This document shows, piece by piece, positions 30,831 through 40,015 of a stretch of 64,000 bases of DNA. Location of the stretch: assembly GCF_014652535.1 (NCBI RefSeq), contig NZ_BMYZ01000002.1:372001-436000 (forward strand). Direction: 5' to 3'. A program made the position numbers and the translations under genes. Each line of letters starts with the position of its first letter. Within the stretch, counting starts at the first letter, position 1. Under the pieces are notes generated by a model. The model made no database searches. It was not told where the DNA came from and saw only the letters and a list, made by a program, of their open reading frames with translations. The stretch is from Cellvibrio zantedeschiae (GTDB lineage: Bacteria > Pseudomonadota > Gammaproteobacteria > Pseudomonadales > Cellvibrionaceae).

Positions 30831-30925
30831 CTCTGCTAGCAGGCTTGTTAGGGTCATATGAACTAAATTGATGGTCGAATTTCATTGAGCAATTTACGGC
30901 TTACAAAACTTTTCGGGAGAATCTT

Positions 30926-31723
30926 ATGGCACCGCAAACTGAAACTTACGTACTAATTACCGGGGCAACAAGCGGCATTGGTTATGAGCTTGCAAAAGTG
31001 TTTGCTGCAAACGCATATAACTTAATAGTGGTAGCTCGCACAGCGAGTCGCCTTGAAGATGTCGCTGTAGAACTCTCCACCGACTATGGCGTTAAAGTAA
31101 TAGCTCTCGCTAAAGATTTATTTGAACGACAAAGTCCGTTTGAATTGTATGAGGAGATTAAAGCCAGAAATTAGCATGTTGATATTTTGGTAAATGATGC
31201 GGGCCAGGGTTTGTATGGTCGCTTTGTTGATACGGATATCAATAAGGAGTTGGATATCATTCAGTTAAATATTAGCGCCTATGTTGTCCTTACCAAATTG
31301 TTCCTGCGCGATATGGTTTACCAGCAAAGAGGAAAAATTTTGAATGTAGCTTCCATTGCGGGCAAGGTTCCTGGTCCATTCCAATCGGTTTATCACGGTA
31401 CTAAAGCATTTGTTCATTCGTTTACCGAAGCTGTTCGCGCTGAGATTGCAGATACCGGCGTTACCATAACGTCTCTATTGCCTGGCGCGACTGATACTGA
31501 TTTTTTTAACAAAGCACATATGGAAGATTCAAAAATTCTTGATACGGAATTGGCTGACCCCGCCAAGGTCGCACTAGACGGTTTTAACGCGTTAATGGAT
31601 GGCGACGATATGGTTGTTTCCGGATTTAAAAATAAAGCGCAAGTTGCCATGAGTAATATCACGCCTGACAGTGTCGTGGCGAAACAGATGTTAAAACAAC
31701 AAGAGCCGCGCGATTCGCATTAA
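30926..31723 (+). pseudogene. Short-chain dehydrogenase gene broken by an in-frame TAG
   Basis: The classical SDR features are intact in one frame: cofactor motif TGATSGIGYELAKVF, a LVNDAG motif (usual NNAG), the catalytic Ser in VASIAGK and YHGTKAF (YxxxK). A TAG at 31172-31174 falls between KARN and HVDILVND, exactly where relatives read straight through. The two halves (82 and about 180 codons) are in the same frame, so one base change explains the break. GGGAG precedes the first ATG, and no good ribosome site precedes the second half. It may be a recent nonsense mutation, a sequencing error or a suppressed stop. Confidence 0.85.
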
Positions 31724-31751
31724 TAGTTTATGTTTCGATTGGAGATATTAG

Positions 31752-32135
31752 ATGAAAAGCCAAAAAGATATACCCGAAGAACCTTTCGATCCTGATTCAG
31801 AGCCTCCTGTTGAGAGTGACGAGCTAGATTTTTCCACTGACGAAGAGCAATCCTTTAACCAGCTTTCGCCAGAACTGGATTCAACTGAAACGGAAATAAT
31901 AAATGAAGACGATACTCAACCTATAGATATGTCGGATGATCTTGAACCGGAAGATTTAATTAATGAAGATGGTGCTTGTTCGCCGAGAGAACCTTCTGCA
32001 GATCTTCCCGCTGATGAGGACTTAACAATCGTTGATGCCGATGAAATAGGTGCAGGATATGGATTAGATGAAGCTGAATTAGCGCATGTAAAACCCTTAG
32101 ATGGAAAGCCTTTGGATGGAAAGCCGGAGCCATAA
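31752..32135 (+). CDS. Acidic hypothetical protein
   Basis: The 127-residue protein is very rich in Asp and Glu and has no hydrophobic segment, so it is probably cytoplasmic and largely disordered. It ends with the short repeat PLDGKPLDGKP. GGAG stands 7 bp before the ATG. It follows the broken SDR gene by 28 bp and may share its transcript. I do not recognise a family. Confidence 0.65.
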   Translation: MKSQKDIPEEPFDPDSEPPVESDELDFSTDEEQSFNQLSPELDSTETEIINEDDTQPIDMSDDLEPEDLINEDGACSPREPSADLPADEDLTIVDADEIGAGYGLDEAELAHVKPLDGKPLDGKPEP

Positions 32136-32209
32136 ATAGGTTTTGGTCGGATGTAAATTAACAGTAGCAGTTTTATAAAACTAACTATGCCATCCCTGGC
32201 TAGTGGTAA

Positions 32210-32698
32210 TTAGGCTTGTCCGGCCATTAATTCTTCTTTGCGCTCTAATAATTGCGCGCCTAATTCAATTAAATCCAGTTTGGATGATTCTTTGGCTTTG
32301 GGAAATATTTCATTTTGTTCTTCTTTGACATGATGCTTAACATATTCGCTTAATACTTTCACTTTTGCATCAAACAATTCACCGTCAGGTTCAACGCCCT
32401 CAATCTGAGCGATCAGGCTTTTTAAAGTCGCATGTTCTACTGCAGCTTCCGGAATTAACTCTTTATCTTTTAATGCTAATTTTACAGCAGGATAAAATAT
32501 CTCCTCTTCTATCTGCGCATGTACGGTCAGTGCCAGGCAAATCTTTGATACCAGCTCCTTCTTTTTGGCAGATGATCTAACGGATTCATATTCATCAAAT
32601 AAGTCGTTAACTTCTTTGTGGTCCGCGCGAAGTAGCGCAGTTGCATCTTTTGCTTTTGAAGTTCGGATGCTTTCAAATTTTTTTGCAGTAGCTACCAT
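32210..32698 (-). CDS. Hemerythrin HHE domain protein
   Basis: A four-helix non-haem di-iron protein. The expected ligands are visible in RADHKEVNDLFDEYE, VHAQIEEEIFYPAV, VEHATLKSLI and KHHVKEEQNEIFPKA. Such proteins bind oxygen or nitric oxide or sense iron and oxygen; the role here is not known. Of several in-frame starts I chose the ATG at 32696-32698 because GGAG lies 7 bp before it. That gives 162 residues. It converges with the acidic protein gene. Confidence 0.9.
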   Translation of the reverse strand: MVATAKKFESIRTSKAKDATALLRADHKEVNDLFDEYESVRSSAKKKELVSKICLALTVHAQIEEEIFYPAVKLALKDKELIPEAAVEHATLKSLIAQIEGVEPDGELFDAKVKVLSEYVKHHVKEEQNEIFPKAKESSKLDLIELGAQLLERKEELMAGQA

Positions 32699-32875
32699 GG
32701 TCATTCTCCAAAATATAAACAAGAGTGGGACACCTGAGTTGGTGGAGTGAGCATAATAGGAATATAGGGATGTGGAATCAGTTCGTTAACACACTAAGAT
32801 GAAGCATATGAGTATTTAGGATTTATAAAAATTTAGTGTCTGCAAATATATTTTCCATCCTTAGAATTTCTATAT

Positions 32876-33172
32876 TTATTTTGGTAGTTTATTTTTATCA
32901 GAATTTATCCAGTATAAATGAATGCCCTTAACCCATGCTGCGGTGTAAGCAAAAGTCAAACCGAAAATTCCCCATTTTTCCGCATTGAAACTTTCGTAAA
33001 ACCAAAAAGGCTGACCTGCCAACCCAAAAATACACGCATATTTTCGTAATTCCATTTTTTCAGTTTGGCTGAGAAATATCGCAGCTACGCCGGTAATGGC
33101 AATAATGAATTGTGCGAACATTGAATATAAGCCCGTTAATTGTGGTTGTGAACTATCGAATAAAAATGGCAC
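32876..33172 (-). CDS. Small membrane protein
   Basis: This 98-residue protein has about three hydrophobic segments and the pattern FGLAGQPFWFYESFNAEKWG followed by FAYTAAWVKGIHLYW. I have seen that pattern in small membrane proteins of bacteria and phages without known function. The true start may be the internal Met at residue 18. It reads away from katE. Copy B of the shared 15-bp motif lies 77 bp upstream. Confidence 0.65.
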   Translation of the reverse strand: MPFLFDSSQPQLTGLYSMFAQFIIAITGVAAIFLSQTEKMELRKYACIFGLAGQPFWFYESFNAEKWGIFGLTFAYTAAWVKGIHLYWINSDKNKLPK

Positions 33173-33248
33173 TGAATAAAACCATTTTAAAAATAGCTAT
33201 ATTTTTGTTTCGATAATGAACACCACCATAGCGATCAAATACCGATGT

Positions 33249-33263
33249 TATCGTTCGCCAACG
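33249..33263. promoter_or_regulatory. Copy B of the 15-bp motif shared by two stress-block promoters
   Basis: TATCGTTCGCCAACG is the exact reverse complement of copy A at 30816-30830. It lies between the divergent small membrane protein gene and katE. The four bases CGTT and AACG form the inverted-repeat core. Confidence 0.4.
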
Positions 33264-33363
33264 TACAGAGATGAAGTGTCTTGCTTTGCATTATGTGGTG
33301 AGTATTTACAACAACAATTTTTCTGCTCGATTACGCACGTTTTAAATTTTTTCCTTCCAGCTT

Positions 33364-33379
33364 TTAGCTAAATAGCTAA
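33364..33379. promoter_or_regulatory. Perfect palindrome upstream of katE
   Basis: TTAGCTA-AA-TAGCTAA is a 7-2-7 inverted repeat about 80 bp before the katE ATG. It is a candidate operator for a dimeric regulator. AT-rich palindromes this short can arise by chance. Confidence 0.35.
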
Positions 33380-33457
33380 CGAAAATGCAGGTTTAGATGA
33401 TAAGAACCTTAGATGAGTTTTTATCCTTTCATTCTTCAAATATTTAGGAGTTGTAGC

Positions 33458-35875
33458 ATGCCAAATCAAGAAACGACATTGGAAGAAAGTTTAGCGGGAG
33501 CAGGTTCAGTATTGAGTTCAGTTTCCGGTCCATCCACTGATAATTCACCAGATAGTCTTGGAGCGGAAACGTCGGTTGGCGTTCGCCTGTTGGAAAAAGT
33601 AACTGAAGGTAAAAAATTGGCTGCTGCAATACCGGCAAATGAAAACAAAGCGAATGAATATGGCGAAGCAGCTCGCTGTCCATACACTGGTGCTACAGCC
33701 GAGCCTGCCTCTGCATCAGCAACAGCGAGTACTTCTTCGGAAATAATTGCGTCAGAAAAAGTTGGTAGTGGCGAACCAATCATAGGTGAGAATCCAACGG
33801 TTGCTCCCCTGGATCGTGTACGGGTTGATGCCTCTGATCAAGTCTTGACAACAAACCAGGGCGTTGCCGTTGCAGATAACCAGCATTCATTAAAAATTGG
33901 CTTGCGTGGCCCAACCGCCATGGAAGATTTTATTTTAAGGGAAAAACTAACGCACTTTGATCATGAGAGAATCCCTGAACGCGTTGTTCATGCGCGCGGC
34001 TCCGCAGCTCACGGCTATTTTGAAACCTACGAATCTTTAACTGATATAACACGTGCAAATTTATTTTCTGAAGCAGGAAAACGCACACCGGTTTTTGTGC
34101 GTTTTTCTACAGTGGCAGGTGAGCGTGGCTCTGCTGATACTGTGCGTGATGTCCGTGGATTCGCCGTGAAATTCTACACCGACGAAGGCAATTGGGATTT
34201 GGTGGGAAATAATATTCCCGTTTTTTTTATTCAGGATGCGATGAAGTTTCCTGACGTTGTACACGCCGTAAAGCCCGAACCGCATCATGCTATGCCGCAG
34301 GCTTCAAGCGCCCATGATACATTTTGGGATTTTGTTTCGCTAACGCCTGAGTCAACTCACATGTTGCTGTGGCAAATGTCAGATCGCGCTATTCCGCGCA
34401 GCTATCGCACTATGCAAGGTTTTGGTGTGCATACCTTCCGCTTGGTTAATGCAGCAGGCGAGTCGGTATTTTGTAAATTCCACTGGACGCCGCTTGCAGG
34501 CACACATTCATTAGTCTGGGATGAAGCCGTTAAAATTAGCGGTGCTGATCCAGATTTCCATCGCCGTGATTTGTGGGAAGCAATTGAAGCTGGCGAATTT
34601 CCAGAATGGGAGTTGGGGCTGCAATTATTTACGGAAGAACAGGCAAATAGTTTTCCGTTTGATGTTTTAGATCCCACCAAAATTGTGCCAGAAGAATTAG
34701 TACCTGTTACGCGAGTTGGCAAAATGACATTGAACCGCAACCCGGATAATTTTTTTGCAGAAACTGAGCAGGTGGCATTTTGCACTGCGCACATAGTTCC
34801 GGGAATTGATTTTACTAATGATCCGCTTTTGCAAGGCCGCATTCATTCCTATTTGGATACGCAGCTCACTCGTTTAGGTGGGCCCAATTTTCACGAAATC
34901 CCAATTAATTCGCCAATAGTGCCTGTCTTTAACAATCAACGCGATGGATTTCATCGTCAGGCTATTCATCGTGGTCGCGTTAATTATGAGCCTAATTCCT
35001 TGGCAGGTGGATGTCCGTTTCAAGCAGGTATTGCCGGTTTTAGCAGTTTTCCCGAAACTATTACCGAAGATAAAGTTCGCGGCAAACCGGAATTATTTGC
35101 AGATCATTATTCGCAAGCGCGTTTGTTTTGGCAAAGCCAATCAGTTGCAGAACAGCTTCATATTATTGCAGCGTTTCGTTTTGAATTATCGCGGGTGCAA
35201 TTTCCGGCGATTCGCCAGCGAGTCTTGTCTTTATTAGTCAACGTAGATCCGATACTTGCCGAGGGCGTTGCAGATGGGTTAGGAATTGATTTGCCTGCGC
35301 CTGCCCCCTTGGCAACAAATTTGCCAACGCCAAATTACGAACCTTCACCGGCCTTGTCATTGTTGGCGCGCCCTGGGCAAACACGTATTCGTACACGTCG
35401 CATCGCAATTTTGGTAGGAAATGGTGTTGATGCAGAAAGTATTGCGCCAATTTATGAAGATCTTTTGGAAGACGGCGCTGTGCCTCGCATAGTTGGCTCA
35501 CGTCTTGGAAAAGTGACCACCGCAGATGGGAAGCTGTTGGATGTAGAGATTTCCCTCGAAGCTGGTCCTTCGGTTTTATACGATGCAGTCGTAATTGCAG
35601 CCGGAGAAAGTTCTGTGCAGGCGTTAACAAGAGATGCGCACGCTTTGGATTTTTTACGCCAACAATACAGACACTGCAAACCTATTCTGGCTTTAGGTGC
35701 AGCTGACCAGCTATTTGCAAAGGCTGATATTTTGAAAACCTTACCCGATGGAACTGATGATCCCGCCATAATTTTTGCAGGCATGGCTGAGCTAACCGCC
35801 GGGTTAGAAGAGTTTAAAAATGCTTTGGCGAATCATCGTTCGTTTGCAAGGGAAATGGATCCACCTATTGTGTAA
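33458..35875 (+). CDS. katE: Large-subunit catalase (HPII type)
   Basis: It breaks hydrogen peroxide into water and oxygen. The distal His is in [29 protein letters not shown] and [19 protein letters not shown] are typical, and the proximal haem Tyr is in [15 protein letters not shown]. About 140 residues after the catalase core form the DJ-1/glutamine-amidotransferase-like C-terminal domain of large catalases. A low-complexity N-terminal extension of about 140 residues is longer than in E. coli KatE. AGGAG lies 7 bp before the ATG at 33458, so I drop the 15 codons further upstream. The length is 805 residues. Confidence 0.95.
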   Translation: MPNQETTLEESLAGAGSVLSSVSGPSTDNSPDSLGAETSVGVRLLEKVTEGKKLAAAIPANENKANEYGEAARCPYTGATAEPASASATASTSSEIIASEKVGSGEPIIGENPTVAPLDRVRVDASDQVLTTNQGVAVADNQHSLKIGLRGPTAMEDFILREKLTHFDHERIPERVVHARGSAAHGYFETYESLTDITRANLFSEAGKRTPVFVRFSTVAGERGSADTVRDVRGFAVKFYTDEGNWDLVGNNIPVFFIQDAMKFPDVVHAVKPEPHHAMPQASSAHDTFWDFVSLTPESTHMLLWQMSDRAIPRSYRTMQGFGVHTFRLVNAAGESVFCKFHWTPLAGTHSLVWDEAVKISGADPDFHRRDLWEAIEAGEFPEWELGLQLFTEEQANSFPFDVLDPTKIVPEELVPVTRVGKMTLNRNPDNFFAETEQVAFCTAHIVPGIDFTNDPLLQGRIHSYLDTQLTRLGGPNFHEIPINSPIVPVFNNQRDGFHRQAIHRGRVNYEPNSLAGGCPFQAGIAGFSSFPETITEDKVRGKPELFADHYSQARLFWQSQSVAEQLHIIAAFRFELSRVQFPAIRQRVLSLLVNVDPILAEGVADGLGIDLPAPAPLATNLPTPNYEPSPALSLLARPGQTRIRTRRIAILVGNGVDAESIAPIYEDLLEDGAVPRIVGSRLGKVTTADGKLLDVEISLEAGPSVLYDAVVIAAGESSVQALTRDAHALDFLRQQYRHCKPILALGAADQLFAKADILKTLPDGTDDPAIIFAGMAELTAGLEEFKNALANHRSFAREMDPPIV

Positions 35876-35878
35876 TTA

Positions 35879-35936
35879 CAATCCAGTGCTTGTATGTGAA
35901 GCTTAATTTTTAGCATCACGTACAAGTACTGGATTG
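35879..35936. repeat. Long imperfect inverted repeat between katE and cioA
   Basis: The 21-bp arms are 35879-35899 and 35916-35936. They differ at two positions, and both become G-U pairs in RNA of the plus strand, so the transcript folds as one unbroken 21-bp stem. The loop itself can pair GCT with AGC. It starts 3 bp after the katE stop and ends 17 bp before the cioA start. No T-tract follows. Confidence 0.85.
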
Positions 35937-35953
35937 GTTAATGGAGTGGAAAT

Positions 35954-37405
35954 ATGTTTGGTTTTTCTGCACTTGAATTGGCGCGAATGCAATTCGCCTT
36001 TACCATTTCCTTTCACATTATTTTTCCCGCCATCACCATAGGGCTCGCAAGTTACCTCGTTGTGCTTGAAGCATGTTGGTTGCGCACCAAGCGCGAAGTT
36101 TACCGCGACCTTTATCATTTCTGGCTAAAAATATTTGCCGTTAATTTTGGGATGGGCGTGGTGTCTGGAATTGTAATGGCCTATCAATTTGGAACTAACT
36201 GGAGTTTTTTTTCCGATTTCGCCGGCAGCATCACGGGCCCTTTATTAACTTATGAAGTCCTCACCGCATTTTTTTTGGAAGCAGGTTTTCTGGGCGTAAT
36301 GCTTTTTGGTTGGAACCGCGTTGGGCCGGGCTTACATTTTATGTCTACCGCAATGGTTGCACTTGGCACTCTCGTATCGGCTACCTGGATCCTCGCGTCC
36401 AATAGTTGGATGCAAACACCGCAAGGTTATGAAATTGTTGATGGGCGCGCAGTTCCTGCCGATTGGTTGAAAGTTATTTTTAATCCTTCATTTCCTTATC
36501 GCTTGATGCACATGAGCGTTGCTGCTTTTCTTGCAACAGCATTATTTGTTGGTGGTTCTGCCGCTTGGCATCTACTGCATGGTAATGACGGCAAACCGAT
36601 TCGAAAAATGTTCTCAATGAGCATGTGGATGTTACTGTTGGTCGCGCCTGTACAAGCTGTTATTGGCGACTTTCACGGTTTAAATACCTTGGAACATCAA
36701 CCCGCAAAACTTGCTGCAATTGAAGGTCATTGGGAAAACGAAGGTGAAGAGGGAACGTCTTTAATTTTATTTGGCTGGCCAGATATGGAAGCCGAAACCG
36801 TACATTACAAAGTTGAAGTGCCGCGCTTGGGCAGTTTGATTTTAACGCACACCTGGGATGGAAAAATTCCGGCGTTAAAAGATTTTCCACGCGAAGATCG
36901 CCCCAATTCCACCATTGTGTTTTGGTCATTTCGAATAATGGTGGGCCTCGGATTGTTAATGATTGTTCTCGGCATTTGGAGCGCATGGCTGCGCTACCGC
37001 CAAACCTTATATATCAGTAAACCTTTTTTATACTTCTCTATGTGGATGGGGCCTGCTGGAATTATCGCCATTTTAGCGGGTTGGTTTACCACAGAAATCG
37101 GACGACAACCTTGGACGGTTTACGGTGTATTTCGTACGGCAGATTCAGTCTCTCGCCTTGATGCTACCCAAGTAGGTTTAACGCTGATTATTTTTATTGT
37201 GGTTTATTTTGCTGTCTTCGGTACGGGCATCGCTTATTTATTGCGACTCATTCAAAAAGGCCCACAAGTCAACGAAGGCAAAGAACCGAATGTTGGTGGT
37301 GTTGGTGAAAATCGCACGCCTATGCGTCCATTATCTGCAGCGAAAAAATCTGACCGCGATGATGCCAGTGCAGCAGACAATCCACTCGACCACAAGGAGA
37401 CCTGA
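35954..37405 (+). CDS. cioA: Cyanide-insensitive-type cytochrome bd oxidase subunit I
   Basis: Subunit I of a quinol oxidase that reduces oxygen to water at the inner membrane. It carries the haem ligands of the family in RMQFAFTISFHIIFP and the helix with FFLEAGFLGVMLFGW. Near the C-terminus is the GWFTTEIGRQPW motif. At 483 residues it has the short Q-loop typical of the CioA group, unlike the longer E. coli CydA. GGAG lies 7 bp before the ATG. It is followed by cioB after 2 bp and by a DUF2474 gene. Confidence 0.95.
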   Translation: MFGFSALELARMQFAFTISFHIIFPAITIGLASYLVVLEACWLRTKREVYRDLYHFWLKIFAVNFGMGVVSGIVMAYQFGTNWSFFSDFAGSITGPLLTYEVLTAFFLEAGFLGVMLFGWNRVGPGLHFMSTAMVALGTLVSATWILASNSWMQTPQGYEIVDGRAVPADWLKVIFNPSFPYRLMHMSVAAFLATALFVGGSAAWHLLHGNDGKPIRKMFSMSMWMLLLVAPVQAVIGDFHGLNTLEHQPAKLAAIEGHWENEGEEGTSLILFGWPDMEAETVHYKVEVPRLGSLILTHTWDGKIPALKDFPREDRPNSTIVFWSFRIMVGLGLLMIVLGIWSAWLRYRQTLYISKPFLYFSMWMGPAGIIAILAGWFTTEIGRQPWTVYGVFRTADSVSRLDATQVGLTLIIFIVVYFAVFGTGIAYLLRLIQKGPQVNEGKEPNVGGVGENRTPMRPLSAAKKSDRDDASAADNPLDHKET

Positions 37406-37407
37406 TC

Positions 37408-38418
37408 ATGGGAGTTGAGCTTTCTGTCATTTGGGCCGTGATCATTTTATTTTCCATCATGATGTATATCGTTATGGATGGCTTCGATTTAGGGCTTGGA
37501 ATTTTATTTCCCTTTTTTAAGGATAAAGAAGAGCGAGACATAATGATGCATACGGTGGCGCCCGTGTGGGATGGCAATGAAACTTGGCTGGTATTGGGTG
37601 GGGCAGGGTTGTTAGCTGCATTTCCACTTGCTTACTCGGTGATTTTAAGTGCGCTTTATTTACCTATTATTTTTATGTTAATCGGTTTGATTTTTCGCGG
37701 GGTTGCTTTTGAATTTCGTTTTAAAGCCTTGGATCACGAACGCCATTTTTGGGACAAGGCATTTATTGGCGGTTCGCTCTGTGCCACGTTTTTTCAAGGC
37801 GTAACCTTGGGCGCCTATATTCAAGGATTGCCTGTGGTTGATCGCGCTTATGCTGGCGGGCCGCTGGATTGGCTTTCGTGGTTTTCTGTTTTTACTGGCC
37901 TTGGTTTGGTTGTTGCGTTTGCGTTATTGGGCAGCACTTGGCTTATTCTGAAAACGGAGGGCGAATTGCAGGAGCGTGCTCATAAGATTTCAATTTATTT
38001 AACATGGCTCCTACTTGCTACGATTATTGTGATCAGTATTTGGACGCCGTTGTCCGATGAAAAAATTGCCGCACGTTGGTTTAGTTTCCCTAATGTTTTT
38101 TGGTTTTCGCCGGTTCCTTTGTTGGTGGGTATATTTACCTTCCTACTTATACGCTCCGTTAAATATCGTCACCACATACGGCCTTTTGTTTTTACGTTGG
38201 GCCTTGTTTTTCTGGGGTACAGTGGGCTGGGCATTAGCTTGTGGCCTAACATCATTCCCCCCGGAGTTTCGATTTGGCAAGCGGCCGCGCCGCCGCAAAG
38301 TCAGGGATTTGTGTTGGTAGGTGCACTTTTTATTATTCCGATTATTTTGGTGTACACCTTTTGGGCCTACTACGTATTCCGGGGGAAAATTAAACCCGGC
38401 ATGGGGTACAACCATTAA
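37408..38418 (+). CDS. cioB: Cytochrome bd oxidase subunit II
   Basis: Subunit II of the same oxidase, 336 residues with about eight membrane helices. The opening VIWAVIILFSIMMYIVMDGF and DGFDLGLGILFPF are diagnostic, as is VWDGNETWLVLGGAGLLAAFP. The length matches CioB of pseudomonads (about 335). Its stop overlaps the start of the following DUF2474 gene (TAATG), which suggests translational coupling. Confidence 0.95.
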   Translation: MGVELSVIWAVIILFSIMMYIVMDGFDLGLGILFPFFKDKEERDIMMHTVAPVWDGNETWLVLGGAGLLAAFPLAYSVILSALYLPIIFMLIGLIFRGVAFEFRFKALDHERHFWDKAFIGGSLCATFFQGVTLGAYIQGLPVVDRAYAGGPLDWLSWFSVFTGLGLVVAFALLGSTWLILKTEGELQERAHKISIYLTWLLLATIIVISIWTPLSDEKIAARWFSFPNVFWFSPVPLLVGIFTFLLIRSVKYRHHIRPFVFTLGLVFLGYSGLGISLWPNIIPPGVSIWQAAAPPQSQGFVLVGALFIIPIILVYTFWAYYVFRGKIKPGMGYNH

Positions 38419-38585
38419 TGGACAAACCAAAAATAAATATTCCACCCAATGACGAGCCTCAGGATTTTTCCTGGTGGAGCCGAGTGGCATGGTTGGTGGG
38501 GATTTGGGCAATGAGTGTTGTAGTGCTGGGAATAGTTGCGTTTGCAATTAGAAAATTAATGACAGCGGCGGGAATGTCTAGCTAA
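38418..38585 (+). CDS. DUF2474 small subunit of the bd-type oxidase
   Basis: A 55-residue protein, shorter than usual gene-calling cut-offs. It begins MDKPKINIPPNDEP, continues with WWSRVAWLVGIWAMSVVVLG and ends with RKLMTAAGMSS. One hydrophobic helix spans residues about 25-43. This is the DUF2474 pattern, found after cioB in many proteobacteria. By analogy with CydX a role in assembly or stability of the oxidase is likely but inferred. The ATG overlaps the cioB stop. Confidence 0.85.
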   Translation: MDKPKINIPPNDEPQDFSWWSRVAWLVGIWAMSVVVLGIVAFAIRKLMTAAGMSS

Positions 38586-38598
38586 AAATTTTTGATTT

Positions 38599-39369
38599 TT
38601 ACTTTAATAAAATCCATACGGGAGCGTGATCGCTACTTTTTTCCCAGCCGCGCACATCCTTATCCACCTGGCAATCGAGTAAGCGCTTTTTTAATTTCGG
38701 ACTCAATAAAAAATGGTCAATGCGCAAGCCTGCGTTACGTACATAGGCGTTGCGAAAATAATCCCAAAAAGTATAAATGGTTTCTTCTGGATGCAATTTT
38801 CTTAAAGCATCTGTCCAACCTTGCGCAACCAATTCGTGGAAAGCCTGGCGAACTTCAGGCCGAAATAATGCGTCATCTAACCAGCGTTCTGGTTTATACA
38901 CATCCAGCTCCGTGGGCATAACATTGTAATCGCCAGCTAAAACAACAGGAGTATTTGATTTAAGTAAATCTGCCGCATGGCGCTTCAGGCGCTCAAACCA
39001 TAAGAGTTTGTAATCAAATTTAGGGCCTGGTGCAGGATTGCCATTCGGCAAATAAAGGCAGCCGATAATAATTCCATTTACAGCAGCTTCAATATAACGG
39101 CTGTGCAAATCCTCGGGGTCGCCCGGCAACCCGCGTCGTACTTCCAGCGGCTTGCCTACACGCGAAAGAATAGCCACACCGTTCCAACTTTTTTGGCCGT
39201 GCCAAATGGCTTCATAACCACGCTCTTTAAGTATTGCCTCCGGAAATTTTTCTTGCGGTGCCTTTAATTCTTGGAGACAAACTATATCGGGCTCGGATTT
39301 TTCAAGCCAGTTTAACAAAACAGGTAAACGAGCATTAATGCCGTTCACGTTGTAGGTTGCTATTTTCAT
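38599..39369 (-). CDS. xthA: Exodeoxyribonuclease III
   Basis: An AP endonuclease and 3' repair exonuclease of the exonuclease III/APE1 family, acting in base excision repair. Motifs in order are YNVNGINARLPVLLNWLEK, IVCLQELKAP (catalytic Glu), VLAGDYNVMPTELDV (Asp and Asn), IDHFLLSPKLKKRL and SSDHAPVWILL (catalytic His). It has 256 residues. It converges on the cioAB operon with only 13 bp between the stops. Its place beside katE fits a role in oxidative DNA damage. Confidence 0.95.
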   Translation of the reverse strand: MKIATYNVNGINARLPVLLNWLEKSEPDIVCLQELKAPQEKFPEAILKERGYEAIWHGQKSWNGVAILSRVGKPLEVRRGLPGDPEDLHSRYIEAAVNGIIIGCLYLPNGNPAPGPKFDYKLLWFERLKRHAADLLKSNTPVVLAGDYNVMPTELDVYKPERWLDDALFRPEVRQAFHELVAQGWTDALRKLHPEETIYTFWDYFRNAYVRNAGLRIDHFLLSPKLKKRLLDCQVDKDVRGWEKSSDHAPVWILLK

Positions 39370-39404
39370 AGTGCGAACAAATAAAAAGTCTATGCAGATT
39401 ATTT

Positions 39405-39590
39405 TTAAAGCTTGCCTTTTTTATCTTGTGATTTTCTTTCCTGATATTTAATTCCCTTTAAATGTTTTTCACGCGTCTCAGGGTCATTAATATCGATATC
39501 GTCAGTTTGGTCGCCGCCTTCCATTCGCTCTTTGGGGCCGTTGCCGCGATCATTGGCGTGCTCGTAATCTGTATCTTTTGTGGACGACAT
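39405..39590 (-). CDS. Small hydrophilic hypothetical protein
   Basis: A 61-residue, highly charged protein (many Asp, Glu, Lys, Arg; MSSTKDTDYEHANDRGNGPK at the start) with no hydrophobic segment. GGAGG stands 4 bp before the ATG, which supports translation. It lies 36 bp upstream of xthA and may share its transcript. I recognise no family. Confidence 0.6.
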   Translation of the reverse strand: MSSTKDTDYEHANDRGNGPKERMEGGDQTDDIDINDPETREKHLKGIKYQERKSQDKKGKL

Positions 39591-39625
39591 AGGTCCTCCT
39601 TATGGTTTGGATTATTTCGTAAATT

Positions 39626-39841
39626 TTAAGTTCTTGAATCTTCCGTGACTAAAAATTCCAATCCTTCACCAGGGTCTTCTTCGCCGCAAACTGCCATAGC
39701 TTCGGGGCTGGCTGCTTCAGCTTCTCGCTCAGACAACACAAAGTTTTGTTCCGGCGAAAAATCGTTTTTAACATTTACATTGTCAACGTATGGTTTTTCG
39801 GTGGCGTTTTGTTTGGGTGCTATGGGTTCTAAATAAGTCAT
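39626..39841 (-). CDS. Small acidic hypothetical protein
   Basis: A 71-residue acidic protein with one cysteine and no hydrophobic helix. GGGAGA lies 6 bp before the ATG. It is divergent from the GntR operon and upstream of the other small gene at 39405. No family is recognised. It belongs to the set of very small genes that mark this block. Confidence 0.6.
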   Translation of the reverse strand: MTYLEPIAPKQNATEKPYVDNVNVKNDFSPEQNFVLSEREAEAASPEAMAVCGEEDPGEGLEFLVTEDSRT

Positions 39842-40015
39842 TGCGGCTCTCCCATTGTTGTAAAACTTTATTTTATGTAATCGCCATTTTTAAGACGGTA
39901 CGTTGCCTAACTCTTTGGTTGAAGGTGAGGTTGCATATTTATCTAAGCGGATAGGGGAACAATGCTTGTTTGGCTTAGATGCTTATCGGCAGACTTCATA
40001 TTTCCAGATTGATAT

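Noticed and set aside
31172-31174. TAG as a pyrrolysine codon in the SDR gene
   Set aside because: Nothing in the window suggests a pyrrolysine system, and SDR enzymes do not use this residue. A nonsense mutation or sequence error is simpler.
32169-32182. Palindrome AGTTTTATAAAACT as a terminator between the acidic and hemerythrin genes
   Set aside because: The stem is AT-only and very weak, with no clear T-tract beyond it. I do not call it.
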